DNA from: Specibacter cremeus
GTDB taxonomy: Bacteria; Actinomycetota; Actinomycetes; Actinomycetales; Micrococcaceae
Direction: 5' to 3'
DNA length: 64,000 nucleotides
Assembly (NCBI RefSeq): GCF_003946885.1
Contig: NZ_RWKQ01000002.1
Coordinates: 37,492-101,491, forward strand
Below the pieces are notes generated by a model that made no database searches, was not told the DNA's origin, and saw only the letters and a program-made list of their open reading frames with translations. Shown piece by piece: positions 26,394-36,181 of the stretch (position 1 is the stretch's first letter; each line of letters opens with the position of its first letter). A program made the position numbers and the translations under genes.

Positions 26394-27560
26394 ATGCGTC
26401 CATTTCTCAAGCAGACCGCGATCTGTGCCGCCCTCTTGGCCGCAGTTCCATTCCTCGGATCGGCGCCGGCCCTGGGTCTGACCCCGGCCGCCGCGAAACA
26501 GGCAGCGCAGACCACGACACTGACGCCGGCGCAGCAACTGGCGTCCATGACCCTGCAGCAACGCATCGGCCAGCTGTTCATGGCCAAGTCCGCAGCCACC
26601 GGCGCCGACGCGAACACGATGTCGGACTTGATCAATTTCCATGTGGGGAACGTGTACCTGGGCGGGCGCTCCTACGCCGGCATTAACCCGACCCTGGCCG
26701 TCGTGAAGAAGATGACGGACACGGTCTCGCAGGCCACCACCTCCGGGGTGGCGCTGGCCGTGGCCACCGACCAGGAGGGCGGCTACGTCCAGGTCCTCAA
26801 CGGTCCCGGGTTCTCCAAGATCCCCACGGCGCTGGCCCAGGGTGCCATTGCGCCGGCCATGCTGCGTGCCGATGCGAAGAACTGGGGCAACCAGCTGCGC
26901 TGGGCCGGCGTCCACGTGGATCTGGCGCCCGTCCTGGACACGGTCCCGAGTGCAGCCTTCGCCCCGAACAACCCGCCGATCGGCTACTACGAACGTGAGT
27001 ACGGGTACACTCCGCAGGTGGTCTCCACCGAGGGCAACGCCTTCGCCGCCGGCCTCAAGGACGGGTTCGTCGCGCCCGCCATCAAGCACTTCCCCGGACT
27101 GGGCCGGGTCACGTTGAACACGGATACGTCATCGAACGTGCACGACACCGTGACCACGCGCTACGACTCCTACATGCTGCCTTACAAGACGGCCATCAAC
27201 GACGGCGCCCGATGGGTCATGGTCTCCAGCGCCTACTACGACAAGATCGACAACCGGTCCGGCAAGCTGGGGGCGTTCTCGTCGGTTCTCATGCAGACCA
27301 TCCTGCGCGGCGACGACCACTTCACCGGCATCATCCTCTCCGACGATCTGTGCAACGCCCAGCAGCTCGCCCCCTGGAGCCTGGGCGTGCGGGCCGCAAA
27401 CTTCATCAACGCCGGGGGCACCATGGTGTTGTGCGCCGCTCCGCCCAGCATTTCCCCGATGTACTGGTACCTGCTGCACCTGGCGCAGACCAGCCCGTCG
27501 TTCCTGTCGATGGTCAACGCCGCGGCACTGAAGGTGTTGCAGGTGAAGGCCGGGCAGTAG
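26394..27560 (+). CDS. Secreted glycoside hydrolase family 3-like protein with altered active site
   Basis: 388 residues. A signal peptide (about 1-31, A-A-L-L-A-A-V-P-F) precedes a GH3 N-terminal TIM barrel: QRIGQLFMA, ATDQEGG, F-S-K-I-P, then K231-H232 in KHFPGLG and D317-D318 in LSDDL. NagZ-type beta-N-acetylhexosaminidases have KHFPGHG and a D-S-H catalytic loop. Here the second His of the first motif is Leu and the loop reads T-D-T-S-S-N, so the usual Asp-His acid/base pair is missing. The nucleophile Asp is present. It may be a weak hydrolase or a glycan-binding descendant. A GTG at 26385 is an alternative start. Confidence 0.75.
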   Translation: MRPFLKQTAICAALLAAVPFLGSAPALGLTPAAAKQAAQTTTLTPAQQLASMTLQQRIGQLFMAKSAATGADANTMSDLINFHVGNVYLGGRSYAGINPTLAVVKKMTDTVSQATTSGVALAVATDQEGGYVQVLNGPGFSKIPTALAQGAIAPAMLRADAKNWGNQLRWAGVHVDLAPVLDTVPSAAFAPNNPPIGYYEREYGYTPQVVSTEGNAFAAGLKDGFVAPAIKHFPGLGRVTLNTDTSSNVHDTVTTRYDSYMLPYKTAINDGARWVMVSSAYYDKIDNRSGKLGAFSSVLMQTILRGDDHFTGIILSDDLCNAQQLAPWSLGVRAANFINAGGTMVLCAAPPSISPMYWYLLHLAQTSPSFLSMVNAAALKVLQVKAGQ

Positions 27561-27575
27561 CGCTATCGTGGGGTC

Positions 27576-28859
27576 ATGACCCTCGCCTTGTCCACCCGTG
27601 ACGACTGCCTGGCCGCCGACGCCGCCGACCCCTTGGCGCCGTTCCGGGCGAAGTTCCTGCTGCCGGAGGGCGTCATCTACCTGGACGGAAACTCGTTGGG
27701 GCCCCGTCCGGTCGGGGCGCTGGAACGGGCCCAGGCGGTCGTTGCGGACGAGTGGGGCACCGGACTGATCCGCAGCTGGAACACGGCCGGCTGGTTCGAG
27801 CTGCCGGGCCGGCTCGGCGACAAGCTGGCCGGGCTCCTCGGCGGCCGCGCGGGAGAGTGTGTCGTCACGGACACGACCAGCCTGAACCTGTTCAAGGCGC
27901 TGGCCTCCGCGTTGCGCATCCAGCAGGCCGACCACCCGGGCAAGCGGGTCATCGTGACCGAACGCGACAACTTCCCCACGGACATCTACATCGCCGAGGG
28001 GCTGGCCGACTTCCTGAACTCGGTGGCCGCGGAAACCGGGACCCGGTACGAGGTGCGGCTCATCGACGAGGAAGTGCCGCTGGACCGTGCGCTGGGAGGC
28101 GACGTGGCCGTCGTCGCGCTTTCCCATGTCAACTACCGCACCGGGGCGATGTGGGACATGGCCCAGGTGACCGCCCAAGCCCACGCACACGGCGCGTTGG
28201 TGATCTGGGACCTGGCGCACGCGGCCGGGGCCGTGCCGGTGGACCTGAACGACGCCGGCGCGGACTACGCGGTGGGGTGCACGTACAAGTACCTGAACGG
28301 CGGGCCCGGATCGCCGGCGTTCATCTGGGTCGACGCCCGGCACCAGGACCGGTTCTGGCAGCCGCTGTCCGGGTGGTGGTCGCATGAGCGCCCGTTCGCC
28401 ATGGCCGATTCGTACACGCCGGCAGACAGCATCGACCGGTTCCTGTGCGGCACGCAGCCGATCACGTCGCTGGCCATGGTGGAGACCGGATTGGACATCA
28501 TGCTGGCCGCGGACGCCGGGGCGGTCCGGGCGAAGTCGCTGGCGTTGACGGACCTGTTCATCGACCTCGTGGAGCGGCGGTGTGGAGCCCACCCCTTGGA
28601 GCTCGTCACGCCCCGGAACCATGCCCGGCGCGGCAGCCACGTGAGCTTCCGGCATCCGGAGGGATACGCGGTCATGGCCGCCCTGATCGCCCGCGGCGTG
28701 ATCGGCGATTACCGCGAACCGCATGTGCTGCGTTTCGGCATCACGCCGCTGTACCTCGGGTACGCGGACGTGTGGGATGCCGTGGAAACGCTGCGCAGCA
28801 TCCTGGACTCGCGCGCGTGGGATGCGCCGGAATTCCAGGTCCGCAACGCCGTCACCTGA
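27576..28859 (+). CDS. kynU: Kynureninase
   Basis: 427 residues, PLP enzyme of aminotransferase fold type I. It cleaves kynurenine to anthranilate and alanine. Family segments: [49 protein letters not shown], the PLP Lys238 in [11 protein letters not shown], and WWSHERPF. No tryptophan dioxygenase or formamidase gene is seen nearby. It ends 4 bp from the convergent ABC transporter genes; an amino-acid importer next to it may supply substrate, which is inference. Confidence 0.93.
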   Translation: MTLALSTRDDCLAADAADPLAPFRAKFLLPEGVIYLDGNSLGPRPVGALERAQAVVADEWGTGLIRSWNTAGWFELPGRLGDKLAGLLGGRAGECVVTDTTSLNLFKALASALRIQQADHPGKRVIVTERDNFPTDIYIAEGLADFLNSVAAETGTRYEVRLIDEEVPLDRALGGDVAVVALSHVNYRTGAMWDMAQVTAQAHAHGALVIWDLAHAAGAVPVDLNDAGADYAVGCTYKYLNGGPGSPAFIWVDARHQDRFWQPLSGWWSHERPFAMADSYTPADSIDRFLCGTQPITSLAMVETGLDIMLAADAGAVRAKSLALTDLFIDLVERRCGAHPLELVTPRNHARRGSHVSFRHPEGYAVMAALIARGVIGDYREPHVLRFGITPLYLGYADVWDAVETLRSILDSRAWDAPEFQVRNAVT

Positions 28860-28863
28860 CGTC

Positions 28864-29598
28864 CTACAGCACGTCGGAGAGGAAATTCCGCAGCCGGTCC
28901 GTCGTGGGCGCCTCGAACAGCTCGTCGGGGCGGCCGGTCTCCACGACGACGCCGCCGTCCATGAACGTGACCGAGTCGGAGACGTTGCGGGAGAAACCCA
29001 TCTCGTGCGTGACCACGACCATGGTCATGCCGCCCTTGGCCAGGTCGGTCATGAGCGCCAGGACCCCCTTGACGAGCTCCGGGTCCAGCGCGGACGTGGC
29101 CTCGTCGAAGAACATGACCGCCGGCTCCATGGCCAGGGCGCGGGCTATCGCCACGCGCTGCTGTTGGCCGCCGGACAGGTTGGCCGGCCGGGCGTCGGCC
29201 TTGTGCTTCAGGCCCACCATGTCGAGCTGGTCAAGGGCCTTGGCGCGCGCCTCATCACGGGACAGCCCGCGGATCTTGCGCAACGCCAGCGACACGTTGT
29301 CGGCGACCGTCTTGTGCGGGAACAGGTTGAACTGCTGGAACACCATGCCGATGCGCCGGCGCAGCTCGTCCGGGTTGTCCTTGAGCACGGAGCGGCCGTC
29401 CAGTGCGATGTCGCCCTGGTCGGGTTCGATCAGCCGGTTCATGACGCGCAGCAGCGTGGACTTGCCGGAACCGGACGGGCCGATGACCGACGTCGTCGTT
29501 CCCTGCGGCACGTGCAGGTCGATGCCGCGCAGCACATGGTTGGCGCCGAAGGACAGGTGGATGTTGGTCGCTGTCAGCGAACCGGAGGCGGTGGTCAT
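28864..29598 (-). CDS. Polar amino-acid ABC transporter ATPase
   Basis: 244 residues, GlnQ/HisP type. Walker [10 protein letters not shown] near 40, Q-loop [10 protein letters not shown], signature [15 protein letters not shown], Walker [13 protein letters not shown] and switch H in VVTHEM. ATG 29598 is used because GGAAAGG lies about 10 nt upstream; a GTG at 29607 is possible but too near that site. It begins one base after the permease stop. Last gene of the importer operon. Confidence 0.93.
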   Translation of the reverse strand: MTTASGSLTATNIHLSFGANHVLRGIDLHVPQGTTTSVIGPSGSGKSTLLRVMNRLIEPDQGDIALDGRSVLKDNPDELRRRIGMVFQQFNLFPHKTVADNVSLALRKIRGLSRDEARAKALDQLDMVGLKHKADARPANLSGGQQQRVAIARALAMEPAVMFFDEATSALDPELVKGVLALMTDLAKGGMTMVVVTHEMGFSRNVSDSVTFMDGGVVVETGRPDELFEAPTTDRLRNFLSDVL

Positions 29599-29599
29599 C

Positions 29600-30358
29600 T
29601 CAGGCACCCTTTCCGACGACGGCGGCCGCCTCGTCCGGTTCGACCCGCTCCGGGCGCCCGGTGCGCAGCCGGTTGTCGATGTAGTTGACCAGGTGCGTCA
29701 GCGGGACGGTGAGGCACAGGTAGAGCAGGCCGGCGGCGATCAGGGGGGACAGGTTGCCGGTGTTCGCCGCCGCGTCGTTGCCGATGCGGTAGATCTCCCG
29801 CTCGCCGGACATCAGGCCGAGCATGTAGACCAGTGAGGAGTCCTTGATCAGGGCGATGAGCTGGTTGACCAGGGCAGGCAGCACACGCCGGATGCCCTGC
29901 GGGATGACGACGAGCGTCATCGAATGCCCGTAACTGAAGCCGAGGGCGCGGGACGCCTCCAGCTGTCCCTTGTCCACACTTTGAATGCCGGACCGGAAGA
30001 TCTCGCCGATGTAGGCCGCCGCCATGAGCGTCAGGGCGAGCACGCCCATCGGGAACGGACTGGTGACGCCCGTCAGGTGGCGGAAGATCGGCCCCAGCCC
30101 GATCCCGATCACGACGATCACCAGGATCGCGGGCAGGCCCCGGAAAACGTCCGTGTAGATGCGTGCGATCCACCGCGGCACCGGGTTGCGGGAGATGCCC
30201 ATGACCGCCAGGACCAGGCCCAGGATCGAGCCCAGGATCGCCGACGAGGCGGCCAGGATGAGCGTGTTGGTCAGGCCGACGGTGAGCATGGTCGGGAGGA
30301 CCTGGCCCATCGCCTGCCAGTCAAAGAAGGTGTCAAGGAACTGCTGGAGGGTGTCCAC
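29600..30358 (-). CDS. Polar amino-acid ABC transporter permease
   Basis: 252 residues with about five membrane helices and a cytoplasmic EAA loop ([11 protein letters not shown]) typical of the HisM/GlnP family. The segment V-F-R-G-L-P at about 70-75 is also characteristic. GTG 30358 lies 10 bp after the substrate-binding protein stop. Substrate class is L-amino acids; the exact one is unknown. Confidence 0.92.
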   Translation of the reverse strand: MDTLQQFLDTFFDWQAMGQVLPTMLTVGLTNTLILAASSAILGSILGLVLAVMGISRNPVPRWIARIYTDVFRGLPAILVIVVIGIGLGPIFRHLTGVTSPFPMGVLALTLMAAAYIGEIFRSGIQSVDKGQLEASRALGFSYGHSMTLVVIPQGIRRVLPALVNQLIALIKDSSLVYMLGLMSGEREIYRIGNDAAANTGNLSPLIAAGLLYLCLTVPLTHLVNYIDNRLRTGRPERVEPDEAAAVVGKGA

Positions 30359-30368
30359 TCAGGCGTCC

Positions 30369-31298
30369 TCAGGAAAGCTTGACGGCCTTTGAACCGGGCG
30401 TCCAGTTCTTCGGCGTCTCGCGCTTCGGGTACCACTCCTTGGTCAACTTGCTCCAGGTGCCGTCGTCGATCACGGCATCCAAAGCGGAGTTGAGCGCGTC
30501 GATCAGCGGCTGGTTCTGGGCATTCACGGCGTAGGCGGTGAAGTTCTGGGTATTGACCACGGATTCCACGATGGCGGTGCCGTCGCCGTCCTTGACCTGG
30601 CCGCTGGCCTGCTGGGACGGGGCCACCCAGGCGTCAACCTGTCCGTTCTTCAGGTTGGCGTAGGCGGTGTTGTAGTCCGAGAATCGGACCGGCTCAAGCT
30701 TGAGCGTGTTGGTCACATAGTCGTCCTGGACGGTACCCTGAACCACGGCGATGCGGGTTTTGGCGCTCAAGTCCTTGAAACCCTTGACGGCCGAGTCCTT
30801 CTTGGCGACGACGGCCATGTAGCCGAAGTCGTAGCCGTTCGTGAAACCAACCGTCTTGCGGCGGGCGTCCGTCGTCGAGATCGAGGAGGAGCCGAGGTCG
30901 AACTGCTTGTTCGCCACCTGCGACAGCAGCGCGGAGAAGTCCGTGGACTTGAACTCGACCTTCAGTTTCAGCTTGTCGGCGATGGCGCGCAGCAGCTCGT
31001 TGTCATAGCCGGTGAACTTGCCGGACTTGTCGATGAAGATGTTCGGCGGGGCATCCGAGAGCGTGCCGACGGTGAGGGTGCCGGGCGTCTGCAGGCCGAG
31101 CTTGGACGTATCGATCGCACCCAGCGGGGTGACGTTCGCCGTCGTGTAGCGGTCCAGCGACTGCTGGTCGCTGCCGGCCAGCGCGTTCGTCGGCGTGCCG
31201 CTGCCGCTGGCGTTCGAACCACCGCAGGCGGCCAGCGAGAAGGCCAGTGCGACGGCGACCGGAACGGTCGAGAGCCATTTCAGGGCAGATTTCTTCAT
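30369..31298 (-). CDS. Amino-acid ABC transporter substrate-binding lipoprotein
   Basis: 309 residues. Signal peptide with lipobox S-L-A-A-C near residue 25, so it is membrane-anchored outside the cell. SBP_bac_3 domain: L-T-V-G-T-L-S-D, F-T-G-Y-D-N-E-L-L-R, D-L-G-S-S-S-I-S-T-T-D-A-R-R-K (ligand site Arg) and W-S-K-L-T-K-E-W near the end. An insert around 30-65 before the fold is unusual. First gene of the SBP-permease-ATPase operon. ATG 31298 gives the proper signal peptide. Confidence 0.93.
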   Translation of the reverse strand: MKKSALKWLSTVPVAVALAFSLAACGGSNASGSGTPTNALAGSDQQSLDRYTTANVTPLGAIDTSKLGLQTPGTLTVGTLSDAPPNIFIDKSGKFTGYDNELLRAIADKLKLKVEFKSTDFSALLSQVANKQFDLGSSSISTTDARRKTVGFTNGYDFGYMAVVAKKDSAVKGFKDLSAKTRIAVVQGTVQDDYVTNTLKLEPVRFSDYNTAYANLKNGQVDAWVAPSQQASGQVKDGDGTAIVESVVNTQNFTAYAVNAQNQPLIDALNSALDAVIDDGTWSKLTKEWYPKRETPKNWTPGSKAVKLS

Positions 31299-31603
31299 CA
31301 AGCGTTCACTTTCATAACAGGAGCCCGAACCGTGACGCGGTCCGGGTGGTGCGAGGGGCGGAGAGCGTCCCCCAGGTGCTGGTGGTGCGATACCAGAGCT
31401 CAACCCGCCGAACTAAATTATGTCAGCCGCGCGAAAAACATGACGCGACTGAACTATCGGCGTCAGATGGTCGGTTGGGCGGAATTAATCACAGGTTTGA
31501 CGCGGAGTGGCCGCAGCGAACCCGCCGGGGGCGCGCCGCCGGCTGAATGTATGACCGGGGCATCCGCGCGTTTTGCGCGACTCCGGCGCCTGTGATTTGA
31601 CTC
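31299..31603 (-). promoter_or_regulatory. 305-bp leader/promoter region of the ABC importer
   Basis: No gene is visible. On the minus strand CATAAT at 31422-31417 is a 5-of-6 -10 box, predicting a start near 31410 and a leader of about 110 nt. No matching -35 was found. A TGACGC/GCGTCA inverted repeat lies upstream at 31441-31465. The far end, next to the exonuclease stop, holds only GC-rich sequence without a clear terminator. Confidence 0.35.
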
Positions 31604-32302
31604 TCACGGACGCGGCTGCGGCAGCACGGGCCAGTCGCCCTCGATGACCGCGGCCGGGTCCTTCACGCGGCGCAGGTACTCCTGGAAGTTGGCCGCCTGC
31701 TCCCGGGCCCAGCCGATCTGGGCGGCGTGCAGGTCTGTCGCGGAGCCGCGCAGCTCACCGAACCTCTCCGCGAGCCGGTCGGCCAGGCGCAGCGCGGCCA
31801 GCGCGTCGGCCGACGCCGTGTGGGCGGCGTCCAGCGCCACACCGTATTCCTCACACAGGGCCGCGAGTGTGCGGCTGCCCTTGCGGTACCGGTCCACACG
31901 CTTGCTGCAGATGTACGGGTCGATGACCGGCGCCGGGGCCGGCGTCGAGGCGCCGTGCCGGGCTGCCTCATGCGCCATGACCGTGAAGTCGTAGGCGGCG
32001 TTGTACGCGATGACCGGGATGCCGTTGTCGAACAGGGCGTCCAGCGCGCCGGCGACCTCCGCCACGACCTCGCCCACGGGGCGCCCGTTCGCGCGGGCGT
32101 GCCCGGTGCTGATGCCGTGGATCTCGGTGGTCTCGGCCGGAATCTCCACGCCCGGATCGGCCAGCCATTCGAACGAGTCATCCACTTCGCCGTCGCCGCG
32201 CACCACGACGATCGACGCCGTCACGATGCGTGCCTCGCGGGGGTCCCGGCTGGTGGTTTCCAGGTCGAAGGCGGCACGGGGGAGGGCTGTCCAGCTAGTC
32301 AT
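31604..32302 (-). CDS. DnaQ-like 3'-5' exonuclease domain protein
   Basis: 232 residues of the DEDDh exonuclease superfamily. ExoI motif FDLETT (Asp13, Glu15), a DNA-polymerase-III-epsilon-like HGIS at about 64, ExoII A-Y-N-A-A-Y-D-F, and ExoIII H-T-A-S-A-D-A. All acidic residues are present, so it should be an active nuclease on DNA or RNA ends. It is divergent from the ATL-like gene next to adnAB, in keeping with a DNA-repair neighbourhood. Confidence 0.85.
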   Translation of the reverse strand: MTSWTALPRAAFDLETTSRDPREARIVTASIVVVRGDGEVDDSFEWLADPGVEIPAETTEIHGISTGHARANGRPVGEVVAEVAGALDALFDNGIPVIAYNAAYDFTVMAHEAARHGASTPAPAPVIDPYICSKRVDRYRKGSRTLAALCEEYGVALDAAHTASADALAALRLADRLAERFGELRGSATDLHAAQIGWAREQAANFQEYLRRVKDPAAVIEGDWPVLPQPRP

Positions 32303-32399
32303 GCCCTCACGCTACCGTTCCGCACCGACAAACTCCGCCGACAACCCATGCGGCCAACCCCGCAGCCAAACCACGCTGCCACCCGGCTACGCTGATGCC

Positions 32400-32822
32400 A
32401 TGCGTGCCGCGTACATCGACGCCGTCCTCGAGGTGGCAGAAGCCATCCCGGCCGCCCGGGTGCTCTCCTACGGCGACATCGCCGTGCTGCTGGACTCCGG
32501 CGGGCCGCGCCAGGTGGGTTCGGTCATGTCGCACCACGGGTCGGCGGTGGCCTGGTGGCGGGTCATCCGTGCCTCCGGCGAACCGCCGCAGTGCCATGAG
32601 GCGCACGCCCTGGAACACTATCGGACCGAGCGGACGCCGTTGCGTGGAAAGACGACCGGGGCCGACGCGCGTTGGCGCGTTGACATGGCCGCCGCCCGCT
32701 GGGACCCGACCGACGCGGAGCTGGACGTGCTCGACGCGATCGCCGCGCGGCTGCGCGCCGCGGAGGGCGCGGAGGCGAAGAACGACGACGACGGGCCGGG
32801 TCGGGCCGTCGAACGCGCCTGA
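32400..32822 (+). CDS. Alkyltransferase-like protein (MGMT fold without catalytic Cys)
   Basis: 140 residues. The MGMT DNA-binding domain is recognised by R-V-L-S-Y-G-D-I-A at 20-28 and the WWRVI motif at 52-56. In O6-alkylguanine transferases this motif is P-C-H-R-V; here it reads A-W-W-R-V, so the acceptor cysteine is lost. Such proteins (ATL family) bind alkylated guanine and hand it to nucleotide excision repair. The position before adnA matches Rv3204. A tail rich in Asp, Glu and Ala follows residue 115. Confidence 0.82.
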   Translation: MRAAYIDAVLEVAEAIPAARVLSYGDIAVLLDSGGPRQVGSVMSHHGSAVAWWRVIRASGEPPQCHEAHALEHYRTERTPLRGKTTGADARWRVDMAAARWDPTDAELDVLDAIAARLRAAEGAEAKNDDDGPGRAVERA

Positions 32823-32875
32823 CACGGGGGTGCTTGGGCGCAGCGGCTGTCGGACCCGCGTGATGTGATGGTTGC

Positions 32876-35800
32876 ATGAGTTCGCTTCCCCGCTCAACCA
32901 CCGCGCGACCGACCACCGTGCGACCGCCCGGCGTTCGGCTGGCGCTCGTCCCGCCGGCCGCCGGCCCGTCGCGGCACCCCGCGTTGAGTGCCGACCAGCG
33001 GGCGATCGTCGATGTGCCGCCCGGCAGCGGCCCGGTCTTGGCGTGGGGCGCGCCCGGGACAGGCAAGTCCACGGTGCTCATCGAGGCCGTCGCCCACCGT
33101 GTGGAGCGGGACGGGCTGGACCCGGCCGGCGTGCTGCTGCTGGCGCCGTCACGGCTGGCCGCGGCCCGGCTGCGCGATGGCCTCAGCGCGCGGCTCACGC
33201 GCAGCCTGAGCACATCCCCGGCCCGCACCTGGTCGTCATACGCGTTCGACCTGCTGCGCCGCGCCAGGGTGGAGGGCCGACTCCCGCACCTGGACTCGGG
33301 CCCGCGCCTGATGAGCGGCCCGGAACAGGACCAGGTCATCAAGGACCTGCTCGACGGGCACCGGCTGGGGATCGGCCGCGATCCGCGGTGGCCGGCCGAC
33401 CTGCGTGAGGCGCTGGGCACGCGCGGTTTCCGCCAGGAGATCCGCCAGCTGTTCGACCGGGTCATTGAATACGGCCTGACCCCGGACCGGCTGGCCGCGC
33501 TGGGCCGCGACCTCGACCGGCCGGACTGGGTGTCGGCGGCCTCCCTGTACGACGAGTACCGAGACGTCGTGGACTGGGGGAAGTCCGGCTCCTTCGACCC
33601 GGCCGGCATCATCACGGCCGCCACCACCCTGCTCGCCAACGACCCCGACTTCCTGGCCCGCGAACGGGAGCGGGTGCAGTTCCTGCTCGCCGACGACGTC
33701 CAGGAGGCCAACACGGCCGTGTACGACCTGCTGGCGGTGATCGCCGGCGGCAAGGACGCGCTCGTGACGGCCTCCCCGGACACCGTCGTGCAGGGCTTCC
33801 GCGGTGCCCGGCCGGACCTGGTCGGTACGCTGCGCGAGCGGCTCGCCCGCCCCGCGACCCATACGGAGGTGCACGAGTTCGTGCTGTCCACCTCCCACCG
33901 CATGGGCCCGGCGCTGGCCACCGGCTGGGCATCCGTGGCCGACCGCATCTCGCAGACCCGGGGCGGGCACAAGGCCCGCATCCTCGAATGGCCGAAGGAC
34001 CGGCCGGGCGGCCAGGCCGGGCAGCCGGGCACGGCACCGGCGGCGAGCGGGCCGCCGTCGTCCATCCGGGGGAACATCTGCGCGCATGTCGTCGCCTCGG
34101 AGGTGCACGAGCTGCGCCTCGTGGCCGAACGCATCCTGCACGTCCAGCACATCGAGGGCCGCAACCTGGCGGACATCGCCGTGATCGTGCGCACCGGCGC
34201 GGCGCTGGCCGCGCTGCAACGCTACCTCAGCGCGCACGGCATCCCGGTCAAGGTGCCGGTCGCCGAGAACCCGGTGCGCGACGAACCGGCCGTGCGGCCC
34301 CTGCTGGACGCGCTGCGGATCTGCCTGGACCCGGACGTGCTCGACGCCGAGCTGGCCGTCGCGCTGCTCACCTCGCGGTTGGGCCGCTCGACGGCGCTGC
34401 ACCTGCGCCGGCTGCGGCAGGCGCTGCGGCGGCAGGAACTGGGCGACGGCGGCGGCCGGGCCAGCGACCAGCTGCTCGTCGCGGCGCTGCGTGACCCGGC
34501 CATGTGCTCGCACCTCGGCTGGGAGGGGGCCAACGCGGCCCGCATGTCCGCCATGCTGGCGGCGGGCGCGGCGGCCATGACGGAACCGGGGGCCAACGCC
34601 GAGACCGTGTTGTGGGCGTTGTGGGCGGCCGCCGACTGCTCCGACACGTGGGAGGCGCAGGCGCTGGCCGGCGGGCCGGCGGGCATCCGCGCCGACCGCG
34701 ACCTGGACGCCGTCATGGCGTTGTTCGAGGCCGCGGAACGGTACGTCGACCAGCTGCCGGGTTCCAGCCCGGCCCAGTTCCTCGACTACCTGCTCAGCCA
34801 GGAACTCCCCATGGACACGCTTGCCGCCCGGGCCCAGCGTGCCGACGCCGTGGAGATCCTCACCCCCGCCAGCGCGGCCGGGCGCGAATGGCCGGTGGTC
34901 ATCGTGGCCGGGCTGCAGGAGGGGGTGTGGCCCAACACCCGGCTGCGCGGGGAACTGCTCGGCAGCCAGCTGCTCGTCGACGTGCTCGAACGCGGGGCGG
35001 CCGCGGCCCGCCAGGTCGACCCGGCTACCCGGTTGCGCGAGACCCGCTACGACGAGCTGCGCAGCTTCGCCGCCGCCATGTCCCGGGCGAGCGAATCGCT
35101 GATCCTGACGGCCGTGGCCGGCCACGACCTGCAGCCGTCGCAATTCATCGACCTGGCCTCACCGTGGGACGTCTCCGACGGTCCGGTGCGCGCCATCGAG
35201 CAGGTGCCCCGGCCCATGACGCTGCGCACGCTGGTGCCGGAACTGCGGCAGGAATCCGAGATGACGGGGGACCCGGAGGCGGCCCGCATGCTGGGCCTGC
35301 TGGCCCTGGCCGGGGTGCCCGGCGCCCCTCCCGAGCAGTGGTGGGGGCTGGCGCCGTTGAGCTCCGAGCAGCCGATCATCGCCGCCGACGAGCCCGTGCA
35401 CGTGTCCCCGTCCAAACTCGATGCCGTGAAGAAGTCTCCCTTGAACTGGTTCGTCCGGGCCGCCGGCGGCGAGCGGGCCACCGACCTGGCCCGCAGCCTC
35501 GGCACGCTCATCCACGCCATCGCCCAGGACCTGCCCGAGGCGGCCGGGCACGAGTACGTGGCCGAGCTCGAACGGCGCTGGCCCACCCTCGGCATGGGCG
35601 AAGGCTGGGAGAGCGAGGTTGACTTCGCCCGGGCGCGGGAGATGCTGCGCAAACTCGCCCAATACGTGGTCGACGCCCGCGCCCAGGGACGGACGCTGAT
35701 CGGGGTGGAGGTCAACTTCAGCGTCGACCTGCCCGCGGGGGACCGCACGGCCCGGCTCAAGGGCCAGGTGGACCGGCTCGAGGCCGACGCCGACGGCCGG

Positions 35801-36181
35801 CTCGTGATCATGGACCTGAAGACCGGCCGGGGCAAGCCCACCGCCAAGGAGATCGTCCGGCACCCGCAACTGGGCGCCTACCAACTGGCCGCCCGGGAGG
35901 GCGCGTTCGACGACGCCGCGCGGGCCGCCGGGATCGAACCGCACGGGAGCGGGGGCGCGGCGCTGGTGCCGCTCGGCGACGGCACGAAGTCCATGAAAAC
36001 CCAGGACCAGGCGCCGCTGGGCACGGACACCTGGGCCATGGAGGATGTGCTGCTCGCCGCCCACGTCATGTCCGGCGCCATGTTCGAGGCCCGGCACGAT
36101 GAAACGTGGACGCCCCGCTCGGGCTGTCCGTTGCCGGAAGTGTGCCCGCTGTGCGCGGCAGGAAAGCAGATCACCGAATGA
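32876..36181 (+). CDS. adnA: AdnA-like helicase-nuclease subunit
   Basis: 1101 residues. UvrD/Rep superfamily 1 motor plus RecB-like nuclease, matching mycobacterial AdnA (Rv3202c). Walker A is intact (GAPGTGKST, 58-66). Motif II, normally DExQD, reads A-D-D-V-Q-E (272-277), so this motor is probably weak; in mycobacteria AdnB is the driving motor. The nuclease site has Asp980-x-Lys982 (MDLKTG) and QLGAYQLA. C-terminal cysteines in GCPLPEVCPLC fit the Fe-S cluster seen in this nuclease class. With AdnB it should resect double-strand breaks. The stop overlaps adnB by 4 bp. Confidence 0.87.
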   Translation: MSSLPRSTTARPTTVRPPGVRLALVPPAAGPSRHPALSADQRAIVDVPPGSGPVLAWGAPGTGKSTVLIEAVAHRVERDGLDPAGVLLLAPSRLAAARLRDGLSARLTRSLSTSPARTWSSYAFDLLRRARVEGRLPHLDSGPRLMSGPEQDQVIKDLLDGHRLGIGRDPRWPADLREALGTRGFRQEIRQLFDRVIEYGLTPDRLAALGRDLDRPDWVSAASLYDEYRDVVDWGKSGSFDPAGIITAATTLLANDPDFLARERERVQFLLADDVQEANTAVYDLLAVIAGGKDALVTASPDTVVQGFRGARPDLVGTLRERLARPATHTEVHEFVLSTSHRMGPALATGWASVADRISQTRGGHKARILEWPKDRPGGQAGQPGTAPAASGPPSSIRGNICAHVVASEVHELRLVAERILHVQHIEGRNLADIAVIVRTGAALAALQRYLSAHGIPVKVPVAENPVRDEPAVRPLLDALRICLDPDVLDAELAVALLTSRLGRSTALHLRRLRQALRRQELGDGGGRASDQLLVAALRDPAMCSHLGWEGANAARMSAMLAAGAAAMTEPGANAETVLWALWAAADCSDTWEAQALAGGPAGIRADRDLDAVMALFEAAERYVDQLPGSSPAQFLDYLLSQELPMDTLAARAQRADAVEILTPASAAGREWPVVIVAGLQEGVWPNTRLRGELLGSQLLVDVLERGAAAARQVDPATRLRETRYDELRSFAAAMSRASESLILTAVAGHDLQPSQFIDLASPWDVSDGPVRAIEQVPRPMTLRTLVPELRQESEMTGDPEAARMLGLLALAGVPGAPPEQWWGLAPLSSEQPIIAADEPVHVSPSKLDAVKKSPLNWFVRAAGGERATDLARSLGTLIHAIAQDLPEAAGHEYVAELERRWPTLGMGEGWESEVDFARAREMLRKLAQYVVDARAQGRTLIGVEVNFSVDLPAGDRTARLKGQVDRLEADADGRLVIMDLKTGRGKPTAKEIVRHPQLGAYQLAAREGAFDDAARAAGIEPHGSGGAALVPLGDGTKSMKTQDQAPLGTDTWAMEDVLLAAHVMSGAMFEARHDETWTPRSGCPLPEVCPLCAAGKQITE

